DNA of 21,265 bases, from contig JAMCPC010000003.1 of NCBI GenBank assembly GCA_023379725.1, positions 1-21,265 of the forward strand, given 5' to 3'. The notes under the pieces are model-generated. The model had not been told where the DNA came from. It did no database searches and saw only the letters and a program-made list of their open reading frames with translations. The translations under genes and the position numbers were made by a program. The DNA comes from Actinomycetota bacterium (GTDB taxonomy: Bacteria; Actinomycetota; Acidimicrobiia; Acidimicrobiales; JAMCPL01). Positions 14,630 through 21,265 of this stretch are shown here, in pieces. Positions within the stretch are counted from its first letter, which is position 1. Each line of letters begins with the position of its first letter.

Positions 14630-16219
14630 ATGACCAAACCATTGCATATACCCAAATACACTGCACTAGCGATCTTGATATCTTTGTTATCGGCCGTAAC
14701 GCTGGCAGCTTGCTCGGCCAGTACAAAACCCTCTCAAAGTCGCCAGGATGTCCCTTCTTCACTTTTCAAATCATCAAATTTGAGTGGGATAGATTGGCCA
14801 AAGGGGCCACTGAGCACCTCAGGGAGGTTTATTGTCGACAGTACGGGGCGTGCCATAATCCTTCATGGTGTAAATGAAGTATACAAAGTACCACCCTACT
14901 GCCCTCAGGATACGGCTTGGGGAATAGAGCCCGCCGATGCCTCATTGATGCACAATCTCGGCTTTGACGTAGTACGCCTTGGTTACCTATGGGAAGGGTT
15001 TGAGCCGCAGAAAGGTAAGTTCGATTACAACTATTTGAATTGCCTTCAGCGTACGGAGAGTATGCTGGCAAATCAGCATATATTCACCCTGGTAGATAGC
15101 CATCAGGATTTATATACGCAAAAATTTGGAGGAGAGGGATTTCCCCAGTGGGCCGTTCATAATCATCACCTCAGCCTCTCGGTGAACAGACCGTTTCCAG
15201 GTAACCAACTCTCCAGAGCAGTCACAGCAGCGTTTGACGGACTATGGGAAAACCGTGGAAACGTATGGCAATCCTATGCACAGGCATGGGGTAAGGTGGC
15301 GGCATACTTCAAGAATGATCCGATGGTACTTGGATATGACATAATGAATGAACCATGGCCAGCCAAATTTATTGGCTCACCTGTTACGTTCGACACAGAA
15401 TATCTGGAGCCATTCGAGACAATGAGTGCTCAAGCCATACGGAGCAACGACCCCCACCACATAATTTTTTACGAGCCACCAGTCACATTCAATGGTGGAG
15501 TCCCCTCAAGTTTTACTCCCCCATCACCCAGCCTGGACCCAGTGGGATTCTCCTTCCACAACTACTGCCTCACCCATGGTGAGTTCAGTAATCCCTACAC
15601 TGCAGCCCGGTTGTCCCTCTGCTATGAACAATTCAACCATGTCGACTCTAATGCCCTTTCAGCCTACTCTTCAATGGGTGCAGCCCCATTAATGACGGAA
15701 TTTGGAGCCACTTTCTATACTCCGGAAATATCCAAGGACATCCAGCTTGCAAGTCAGGACATGGTAGGTTGGATATACTGGCAATTTAAGGCATCCGGAG
15801 ATATAACTACACGCAGCTACGCCTCTGACCATGGAAAATGTCCCAAAAATTCTCCAGAAAGCCTCTTCCGTGACGACTGCATAATCACCAGCCTACACAG
15901 AAAAAAGGCAACTGCCCTCTCACAACCATATCCGGCAGCTATTGCTGGTGTTCCCACCTCGTATGGCTACAACCCATCTACAGGTATTTTCCACCTTAGC
16001 TATAGCGTAACCAGAAAAATAGCTGCTCCTACTCTTGTATATACCTCCGTTGCGCTCCATTATCCACATGGATATTTAGTACACGTGGTTGGAGCCACTA
16101 CAAAAGGCTCATCAAAAAGAACAACCTGCTCCAACTGGCTTGAGTTCTACAATCAGGTGAATACCACCAGCGTGACGGTTACACTTACTCCTTCGCACAA
16201 CAATAAGACTTGTTCTTAA
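14630..16219 (+). CDS. GH5 endoglycoceramidase-like lipoprotein
   Basis: The 529-residue product has a lipoprotein signal (hydrophobic 11-27, lipobox TLAAC, Cys28), so it should be anchored outside the membrane. The rest is a GH5 (clan A) barrel: IILHGVNEV, FDVVRLGYLWEGFEP, LVDSHQDLYTQKFGGEGFP, YDIMNEPWP with the likely acid/base Glu241, and PLMTEFGA with the likely nucleophile Glu357, then WIYWQFK. The SHQDLY...GGxGFP block is typical of endoglycoceramidases (GH5 subfamilies 27-29), which cut the whole glycan from glycosphingolipids or related lipids. A C-terminal part (about 420-529) beginning YPAAIAGVPTSYGYNPSTG resembles the beta-sandwich domain of those enzymes. The true substrate here may be another glycolipid. 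AAGGT lies 9 bases before the ATG. Confidence 0.88.
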   Translation: MTKPLHIPKYTALAILISLLSAVTLAACSASTKPSQSRQDVPSSLFKSSNLSGIDWPKGPLSTSGRFIVDSTGRAIILHGVNEVYKVPPYCPQDTAWGIEPADASLMHNLGFDVVRLGYLWEGFEPQKGKFDYNYLNCLQRTESMLANQHIFTLVDSHQDLYTQKFGGEGFPQWAVHNHHLSLSVNRPFPGNQLSRAVTAAFDGLWENRGNVWQSYAQAWGKVAAYFKNDPMVLGYDIMNEPWPAKFIGSPVTFDTEYLEPFETMSAQAIRSNDPHHIIFYEPPVTFNGGVPSSFTPPSPSLDPVGFSFHNYCLTHGEFSNPYTAARLSLCYEQFNHVDSNALSAYSSMGAAPLMTEFGATFYTPEISKDIQLASQDMVGWIYWQFKASGDITTRSYASDHGKCPKNSPESLFRDDCIITSLHRKKATALSQPYPAAIAGVPTSYGYNPSTGIFHLSYSVTRKIAAPTLVYTSVALHYPHGYLVHVVGATTKGSSKRTTCSNWLEFYNQVNTTSVTVTLTPSHNNKTCS

Positions 16220-16247
16220 TGACAGCCTCACGAATTGATTGACTAAA

Positions 16248-17531
16248 CTATGCTGACTGAGCTGGACGGAAGGGACAGTTCGGGTCCTCTGCAAGTGGGT
16301 CACCGTAAACAGCAAATGCCTGGGCACGTGATCCCCCACAGATATCACGATACTCACAGATACCACACCTCCCTCCATATCCAGAGGGTAATCTCAGCAG
16401 ATTGAGCAACTCGGACTCTCTATATATGGTAACGATAGAAGAGTCCCTCACGTTACCGGCGACCATTGGCAGGAATCCACTGGGCAGCACTTCCCCTGTA
16501 TGCGATATAAACACTACACCATAGCCATCACCGACTACCAGAGGACGACGGGTATGGCCACCATGTACGCTATTACTTGAGCTACGACCATCACCTAAAT
16601 TCCCCTTATCGCTCCGTATGCGACCAGGGATGCCTGCTGAAATGGAATTGGGAATACCGGCAGAGCCGGAATCACCTCCATGGCCAGAGGTGCCGGATGG
16701 CAACATATCTTCGACAGCTTTCATCAGCTTGGAATATAGGGGGGTACTGGGCACCATATCGTATTCAGCCTCTCGCTGAACGAGTATTCTCCTGAATTGC
16801 GGTGCTTCAGTACTCTTGACCGGCATGATCTCGGATATCTCAGCCAGGAATAAAAGCACATCTTCGATCTGCTCTGCACTGAGCGGTGCAAGTAGGCGAC
16901 CTCTCCCTGTGGGAATCAGGAAGAACAGGCTCCAGAGTCCAGCCGGTATGGAACTGACCAACCGGAGGATGCCCGGCAACTGATCTACGGTTTCACTGGT
17001 AACTGTAGTGTTCACCTGCAGATGAAAGCCTAAATCGACCGCCTCTCTGCAGGCATTCACAGTCAAGTCGAACGATCCAGGAACCCTGCGGAAGCTATCA
17101 TGTGACTCTGCCGAAGCACCATCAATAGAGAACGAAACAGCGGTGGCCCCGGCAAGCCGTAACTCTGCCAGGTTCCTACGTGTGGCCAACGGGGTACCAG
17201 ATGGTGATACGGCCATCCGCAACGAGAGTTTCGTGCCATAAGATACTATGTCGGCAAGATCAGGCCGTTTGAAGGGATCTCCACCGGTAAGTACTACTAT
17301 AGGCCTGGGAGCTCCCAGAGCCGCCAAATCATCGAGCACTTTCGTGACCTCGGCAGTGGAGAGTTCATCTGGATCCCTCCATGATCTCGATTCTGCACGG
17401 CAATGTATGCAAGCCAGGTCGCAGGCTCGCGTAAGTTCCCACAGGACCAAAAATGGCCTCGCCCCCCTGTCAAAATGAAGCTGGCGGTAGGGGGCTGCCT
17501 TGGGAGTTGCGCCTGGCGCATGGGTAGACAC
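16248..17531 (-). CDS. Radical SAM/SPASM domain protein (TIGR04053-like)
   Basis: The 427-residue product has the radical SAM cluster motif CDLACIHC (Cys37, 41, 44), followed by LTGGDPFKRPD and an SFSIDGA strand, so it should bind a 4Fe-4S cluster and cleave S-adenosylmethionine. The C-terminus has a SPASM-like auxiliary-cluster motif, CGICEYRDICGG and a final DPNC (Cys389, 392, 398, 419). The GEVLPSGFLP...AGNVR block resembles the TIGR04053 family, related to AhbC/AhbD, NirJ and PqqE proteins; the substrate of that family is unknown to me. A Gly/Ser-rich stretch of about 60 residues (roughly 275-335) separates the two parts and looks like an unstructured insertion. The start is GTG at 17531, with AGGGA upstream inside the end of the preceding membrane gene (5-base gap). 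Confidence 0.88.
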   Translation of the reverse strand: MSTHAPGATPKAAPYRQLHFDRGARPFLVLWELTRACDLACIHCRAESRSWRDPDELSTAEVTKVLDDLAALGAPRPIVVLTGGDPFKRPDLADIVSYGTKLSLRMAVSPSGTPLATRRNLAELRLAGATAVSFSIDGASAESHDSFRRVPGSFDLTVNACREAVDLGFHLQVNTTVTSETVDQLPGILRLVSSIPAGLWSLFFLIPTGRGRLLAPLSAEQIEDVLLFLAEISEIMPVKSTEAPQFRRILVQREAEYDMVPSTPLYSKLMKAVEDMLPSGTSGHGGDSGSAGIPNSISAGIPGRIRSDKGNLGDGRSSSNSVHGGHTRRPLVVGDGYGVVFISHTGEVLPSGFLPMVAGNVRDSSIVTIYRESELLNLLRLPSGYGGRCGICEYRDICGGSRAQAFAVYGDPLAEDPNCPFRPAQSA

Positions 17532-17536
17532 TGCGA

Positions 17537-18163
17537 CTATTCCCTGCCTGGACTCGTATCTGGGTACGAGTCCACCTGATTTGACTCAATTGACTTACCA
17601 GAAGGCTTCCTGTCGAGTAACGAATTTACTTTTTTGCGCTCTTGCGACAGCGGTGAAAGAGTATAGAGTGCAGAAGCATCCCGCAACCGCACCGGAGAAT
17701 CGCTTATGCCAGCCATCTTGTATGCATTGGTAATCGATCTCAGGATCACTGCCCTGGCAAGCCAGAAAAAGAAGATGCTTCCCGGAATCTCGGCCAGAAA
17801 TGCAGTAGACAGCGTCACCCACTCTCCCCTCTTTCCAAGGGAGGTGATAACATCAAACCAGGCATCGGTAGCCAGCATGGTACCAGCGACTATAGCCGTT
17901 AGTACCATAATCTGCTTACGGAACCATGCAGCCCAGGCAGTGTAGGCCATGACAATCATAAGTACGACATCAAACCCTACCCACAGCAGTGTCCAATGAC
18001 GTGCTGTGTACCTGATAGGTAGCTTGATAGCCAGAAAAATCGTCCAGGGAATCAAACCGGCAACCACTGCAACCAACGCTACCGACACCAGCCTGCTGAA
18101 GTGAAGAAGATCTATATCGTGATGGTTCCGCTCCCTCTGCTGCTCGTGGCCTTGCATATCCAT
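17537..18163 (-). CDS. Four-helix membrane protein of unknown function
   Basis: I cannot assign a family. The 208-residue product has a hydrophilic His/Gln/Arg/Glu-rich N-terminus (about 1-22). Four likely membrane helices follow: LVSVALVAVVAGLIPWTIFL, LLWVGFDVVLMIVMAYTAWAAW, VLTAIVAGTMLATDAWFDVI and LAEIPGSIFFFWLARAVIL. A polar C-terminal tail of about 60 residues ends it. The Asp residues in helices 2 and 3 (GFD, TDAWFD) stand out in a membrane setting. The ATG at 18163 has a consensus TATAAT 6 bases upstream and no Shine-Dalgarno, so a leaderless mRNA is likely. The radical SAM gene follows after five bases, and the two are probably made together. Confidence 0.8.
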   Translation of the reverse strand: MDMQGHEQQRERNHHDIDLLHFSRLVSVALVAVVAGLIPWTIFLAIKLPIRYTARHWTLLWVGFDVVLMIVMAYTAWAAWFRKQIMVLTAIVAGTMLATDAWFDVITSLGKRGEWVTLSTAFLAEIPGSIFFFWLARAVILRSITNAYKMAGISDSPVRLRDASALYTLSPLSQERKKVNSLLDRKPSGKSIESNQVDSYPDTSPGRE

Positions 18164-18169
18164 AAATTA

Positions 18170-18178
18170 ATTATACCA
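18170..18178 (-). promoter_or_regulatory. Consensus extended -10 (TGGTATAAT) over the purD stop codon
   Basis: On the minus strand TGG-TATAAT is followed by 6 bases and the ATG at 18163. It contains the purD TAA (18173-18171). It gives the membrane-radical SAM pair its own leaderless promoter, separate from icd-purD read-through. I see no good -35. Confidence 0.65.
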
Positions 18179-19472
18179 GCGCAATGTCCTTTCGATACTC
18201 CAGAGAACCATCTACAACCGATTCAATCACGCCATATACCCTCTCTCTGGCATCTGCCAGAATAGGTGCACAGGTTGCAAATGCAACTGCCCGAGAGGTG
18301 CCGACCGTTACAAATTGACCGGGACTTTCCTCGCAGGCTGATGAAAAATACACGCTTACCCCAGCTGCTGAAGCTCTACCATTATCCAGGCTGAAGTGGT
18401 GAGGGTTGCCCTGCTTCAATGCATACTCTGGAGATACCAGATAGACTACTACCGATGACTCCCCGGCCAGCGGGATCAAAAGGTCATTCAGCTTCCCATG
18501 ATGCATGGCGTACATGACATCCACCCAATCACCCTCGAATAGTGTCATAATATTCAACCCCTCCGGATCACCAAACCTGGAATTGAACTCTATTACTTTT
18601 GGACCTTCCTCCGTTGCAAAGAAACCGGCATTCATACATCCAGTAAAATGACGACCACTCCTCACCAGATAGTGGATAGCGTCCTCGGTAATCTGGCAGG
18701 CATGTTCGTAAGTGGATTTATCAAGGAAAGGCAATAGCCCACCTGCCATAGAATACGATCCCATGCCTCCAGTGCCCGGCCCGCTGTCTCCATCATAACG
18801 ATACGGATAGTCATATGTGGCAGGGGGAAACACGACTTTCTTCCCATCGGTCATAGCCTGTATGGTGAACTCTGGAGCGTCCAATCTCTCTTCCACGATC
18901 ACCGCTCCACCAGCTTGACCGGACAAAATGATACTCGAACCATATTCATAGGCAGCTTCGTTGTCTGGTAAATGAGGTCCTACCACCTTCACCCCCTTCC
19001 CTCCGGTCAACCCAACAGGCTTTATGACCACCTCTCTGCTGTCTCTCGACATATCTGATATGGCATCCGCAAGTCCTTCTACGTCTCGAACCAGAATATA
19101 TTGTGGATTTGCCGTTGGCTCTATCTTCGAAACCACTTGTCGCGAAAATGCCTTGTTCCACTCTATCTCAGCACCATCACGAGTCGGACCAACAACTGGA
19201 ATGCCTTCCGCCTGCAATGCATCGACCACTCCGGCTTCCAGTGGGTTGTCACTACTCACCATAGCTATATCCACAGAATTACTCGATGCATAATCTGCAA
19301 TCGAGAGCGCGTCACACACATCACCGATAGCATACTCACCACCTGTGTCGGAGACCAAGTGCGCCAGAGTAGGATTTACGTGCCCCATAAAAGCATAGAG
19401 CGTGCTGGATTGAGCCATACGCATACCCAATGCACTCTCACGCCCTCCATGACCTACTATCAGACTTTTCAT
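18171..19472 (-). CDS. purD: Phosphoribosylamine--glycine ligase PurD, archaeal-like branch
   Basis: PurD (GAR synthetase) joins glycine to phosphoribosylamine with ATP in purine synthesis. The 433-residue product is an ATP-grasp enzyme with VGHGGRESALG at the N-terminus, GPTRDGAEIEWNKAFSR, VVIKPVGLTGGKGVKVVG, VIVEERLDAPEFTIQ, DYPYRYDGDSGPGTGGMG and EFNSRFGDPEGLN (metal/ATP ligands). Several parts (LYAFMGHVNPTLAHL, IEWNKAF, the GLTGGKGVKVVGPHLPDNEAA run, the YRKDIAL end) match the archaeal form of PurD as I remember it from Methanocaldococcus more than the usual bacterial form. The ATG at 19472 has GAGG 5 bases before it, and the gene lies 14 bases after icd, so the two are probably one transcript. 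No inactivating change is visible. Confidence 0.93.
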   Translation of the reverse strand: MKSLIVGHGGRESALGMRMAQSSTLYAFMGHVNPTLAHLVSDTGGEYAIGDVCDALSIADYASSNSVDIAMVSSDNPLEAGVVDALQAEGIPVVGPTRDGAEIEWNKAFSRQVVSKIEPTANPQYILVRDVEGLADAISDMSRDSREVVIKPVGLTGGKGVKVVGPHLPDNEAAYEYGSSIILSGQAGGAVIVEERLDAPEFTIQAMTDGKKVVFPPATYDYPYRYDGDSGPGTGGMGSYSMAGGLLPFLDKSTYEHACQITEDAIHYLVRSGRHFTGCMNAGFFATEEGPKVIEFNSRFGDPEGLNIMTLFEGDWVDVMYAMHHGKLNDLLIPLAGESSVVVYLVSPEYALKQGNPHHFSLDNGRASAAGVSVYFSSACEESPGQFVTVGTSRAVAFATCAPILADARERVYGVIESVVDGSLEYRKDIALV

Positions 19473-19486
19473 CCGGCCTCTATATG

Positions 19487-20683
19487 CTATATGCGCGCAG
19501 CTATCTCAGCTGCAAACTCCGAGCACTTCACCTCGGTAGCATTCTCCATAAGCCTGGCAAAATCATAGGTAACGATCTTAGCGGCAATAGTAGACTCTAG
19601 AGCCCTTACTATGCTGACAGCTGCATCGTTCCATCCCAAGTGCTCCAGCATCAGCACACCTGACAGGATTACAGAGCCGGGATTCACCTTGTCCAGCCCA
19701 GCGTACTTGGGGGCAGTGCCGTGGGTGGCTTCAAATATCCCATGACCGGTTACGTAGTTTATGTTTGCACCCGGCGCTATCCCGATGCCACCCACTTGAG
19801 CGGCCAGGGCATCCGACAGGTAATCACCATTCAGGTTTGTCGTGGCAATGACGTCAAAGTCTGCAGGACGGGTAAGAACCTGCTGCAGAGTGATATCCGC
19901 TATATTGTCCTTCACCAGTAATTTATCTCCCGGCTTGCCGCTACAGTCATCCCATGACACTGCTACGTCTGCAAACTCCTCTCTTACCAGGTCGTAACCC
20001 CAGCTACGAAATGCCCCTTCAGTAAACTTCTGGATATTGCCCTTGTGCACCATGGTGACACTACTACGGCCATGAGAGAGCGCATACTTGATGGCAGCTC
20101 TTATAAGACGCTTCGAACCTTCCTCTGAGACTGGTTTGATCCCTATACCGGAGTTCTCTCTGATCTCCCAGCCCATATTTTCTTTCAAAAACGCAGCCAG
20201 CTTGATAGCCTCAGGACTCCCGGCCTGTACCTCAAGCCCCGCATAGACATCCTCGGTATTCTCCCGGAATATCACCATATCCACCTTCTCCGGATGCTGA
20301 ACAGGCGAAGGCACACCCTGGAACCAGCGTACCGGACGCAGACAGACATAGAGATCCAGTATCATACGAAGAGCAACGTTCAGCGATCTTATCCCTCCTC
20401 CCACTGGCGTAGTTAGCGGACCTTTAATCCCAATAAGATATTCGCGAAAGGCCTCCACTGTTTCGTCCGGCAACCAATTGCCAGTCTCGTTGTAGGCCTT
20501 TTCGCCAGCCAGAACCTCCTTCCAGGCAATCTTTTTGCCCTGCTTGGCGACTGCCGTGTCAATGACCAGCTTTGCAGCCGGCCAAATATCTACCCCAGTA
20601 CCATCACCCTCTATAAAGGGGATGATCGGCTCATCAGGTACTACCAGTATTCCATCGGTGTTCATTGTAATTTTTTCTGCCAT
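19487..20683 (-). CDS. icd: NADP-dependent isocitrate dehydrogenase
   Basis: This TCA-cycle enzyme oxidises isocitrate to 2-oxoglutarate and CO2 in the cytoplasm. The 398-residue product is of the E. coli dimeric type. It has PIIPFIEGDGTGVD, GPLTTPVGGGIRSLNVALR (isocitrate loop with the Ser that AceK phosphorylates in E. coli), MVIFRENTEDVYAG, VHKGNIQKFTEGAF, NLNGDYLSDALAAQVGG and ATHGTAPKYAGLDKVNPGS. The KY pair in that last motif and the later TYDFARL (E. coli Tyr391 and Arg395 positions) indicate NADP rather than NAD. A TTG at 20713 would add 10 residues, but the ATG at 20683 (MAEKITMNTDG) matches the E. coli N-terminus better. No partner kinase gene is near. purD follows 14 bases later. 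Confidence 0.95.
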   Translation of the reverse strand: MAEKITMNTDGILVVPDEPIIPFIEGDGTGVDIWPAAKLVIDTAVAKQGKKIAWKEVLAGEKAYNETGNWLPDETVEAFREYLIGIKGPLTTPVGGGIRSLNVALRMILDLYVCLRPVRWFQGVPSPVQHPEKVDMVIFRENTEDVYAGLEVQAGSPEAIKLAAFLKENMGWEIRENSGIGIKPVSEEGSKRLIRAAIKYALSHGRSSVTMVHKGNIQKFTEGAFRSWGYDLVREEFADVAVSWDDCSGKPGDKLLVKDNIADITLQQVLTRPADFDVIATTNLNGDYLSDALAAQVGGIGIAPGANINYVTGHGIFEATHGTAPKYAGLDKVNPGSVILSGVLMLEHLGWNDAAVSIVRALESTIAAKIVTYDFARLMENATEVKCSEFAAEIAARI

Positions 20684-20690
20684 ACCTACA

Positions 20691-20759
20691 ATCTTACCCT
20701 GACTCTCTGCCAAACACTAAATCCGCTACATTGAGGATATAACCGATATTATCGTAACA
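20691..20759 (-). promoter_or_regulatory. Candidate icd-purD promoters
   Basis: Two -10-like elements are visible on the minus strand. TGT-TACGAT (20751-20759) would give a leader of about 60 bases. TAAGAT (20691-20696) ends 7 bases before the ATG and would give a leaderless mRNA. The first lies within CGATAATATCG (20746-20756), a short dyad. Neither has a clear -35. Confidence 0.4.
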
Positions 20760-20802
20760 AATGAGAAAATGACATAGGCGGTAGTAGCATCATATGACGA
20801 AG

Positions 20803-20886
20803 TGCGGGTGAGAGGACTCGAACCTCCACGCTCTTACGAGCACCGGGACCTAAACCCGGCGCGTCTGCCAATTCCGCCACGCCCGC
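20803..20886 (-). tRNA. tRNA-Leu (anticodon UAG)
   Basis: The minus strand folds as an 84-nt class II tRNA. The acceptor is GCGGGCG...CACCCGC with discriminator A. The D arm contains AATTGGCAGA. The anticodon stem-loop CCGGG-TTTAGGT-CCCGG has anticodon TAG. The long variable arm is GCTC-GTAA-GAGC, and the T arm is GGAGG-TTCGAGT-CCTCT. The acceptor has one C6-A67 mismatch. CCA is not encoded. It lies 14 bases after the partial gene and upstream of icd, in the same direction. Confidence 0.96.
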
Positions 20887-20900
20887 AAATCAATCAAACG

Positions 20901-21265
20901 TCATGCACCATTCCAATACTGAGCAATCATAGCAATACCTGCAGCCATGGTGTAATTACCCCAGTTCGCTCCCGCAGGAAGTCCACTAACTGTACCGTTT
21001 ACATTAAATGAAGCTCCGTTCTGAGCATTGCCGTTGGTCTGCACGGCATTAAGACCGAACGTACCGAAATTGGTATTCCACGTTCCATTCAGCCCACAGT
21101 AAGATGGGCAATTATTCCCCACTGAAATATCTACCGGACCAAATGTATCATTAACGCTATCTCCATTTTGACGACCATCTCCCTCTACCTGAAAAAATAA
21201 CCTCGGCGAAAGATCCAGCGGTGTCTCCTCGACCGGGCTGCCATTCACAAAGAATACCGCCTCAT
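20901..21265 (-). CDS. C-terminal part of an Asn/Gly-rich protein (5' end beyond window)
   Basis: The frame is open from the window edge to a TGA at 20903-20901, giving about 121 residues. A GTG at 21248 is in frame, but the coding frame clearly continues upstream of it (EAVFF before VNGSP), so this is a fragment of a longer protein. It is rich in Asn, Gly, Thr and Ser with a close Cys pair (NNCPSYCG) and no Lys, a composition common in exported surface proteins or pilin-like domains. I see no known motif, and there is no membrane anchor or sortase signal at its C-terminus (QYWNGA). Its N-terminus would be needed to say more. Confidence 0.7.
   Translation of the reverse strand, partial: EAVFFVNGSPVEETPLDLSPRLFFQVEGDGRQNGDSVNDTFGPVDISVGNNCPSYCGLNGTWNTNFGTFGLNAVQTNGNAQNGASFNVNGTVSGLPAGANWGNYTMAAGIAMIAQYWNGA

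Noticed and set aside
16220..16247. Terminator between the convergent GH5 and radical SAM genes
   Set aside because: I found no stable hairpin with a T-run in these 28 bases.

Overview
The window looks like chromosomal DNA of a moderate-GC actinobacterium. A member of the class Acidimicrobiia is my best guess. The grounds are the style of the MraZ, RsmH, MurC and HNH proteins, the class B PBP/FtsL layout, and promoters placed directly against start codons, as in leaderless actinobacterial mRNAs. The taxonomic call is an inference; there is no rRNA here to settle it.

Positions 1-11279 (minus strand) hold most of a division and cell wall (dcw) cluster. In transcription order it is mraZ, rsmH, an ftsL-like gene, ftsI, murE, mraY, murD, ftsW, murG and murC, with murC running off the left edge. 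The genes are very tight: six of the nine junctions overlap by 4 or 7 bases, two more are 2-3 bases apart, and only ftsW-murG has a gap (43 bases). murF, normally between murE and mraY, is absent. The upstream region (11280-11582) carries three exact AAAGTGG boxes in 10-bp phase, the form of a MraZ operator, plus a second 10-bp tandem repeat and a terminator for the gene before it.

Positions 11583-13652 (minus strand) hold a lipoate-protein-ligase-like gene whose start codon lies inside a perfect 25-bp dyad, an HNH endonuclease-like gene, and an unrecognised acidic protein. The last two have extended -10 elements (TGN-TANNNT) only 6-7 bases before their ATG.

Positions 13822-16219 (plus strand) are a two-gene unit: an inositol-monophosphatase-family enzyme and a GH5 endoglycoceramidase-like lipoprotein. 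A 23-bp tandem duplication at their junction has shifted the end of the first gene. Removing one copy restores an ATGA overlap.

Positions 16248-20683 (minus strand) are icd (NADP-type isocitrate dehydrogenase), purD (a GAR synthetase of the archaeal-like branch), a four-helix membrane protein of unknown role and a radical SAM/SPASM protein. A consensus extended -10 (TGGTATAAT) spans the purD stop codon and lies 6 bases before the membrane gene. Beyond icd are tRNA-Leu(UAG) and the C-terminal part of an Asn/Gly-rich protein that runs off the right edge.

The most interesting points are the MraZ-type operator in an actinobacterial setting, the duplication that breaks a stop-start overlap, the run of leaderless-type promoters, the archaeal-like PurD, the missing murF, and the dyad over the lipoate-ligase start. 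I did not find a clear new defence or mobile system.
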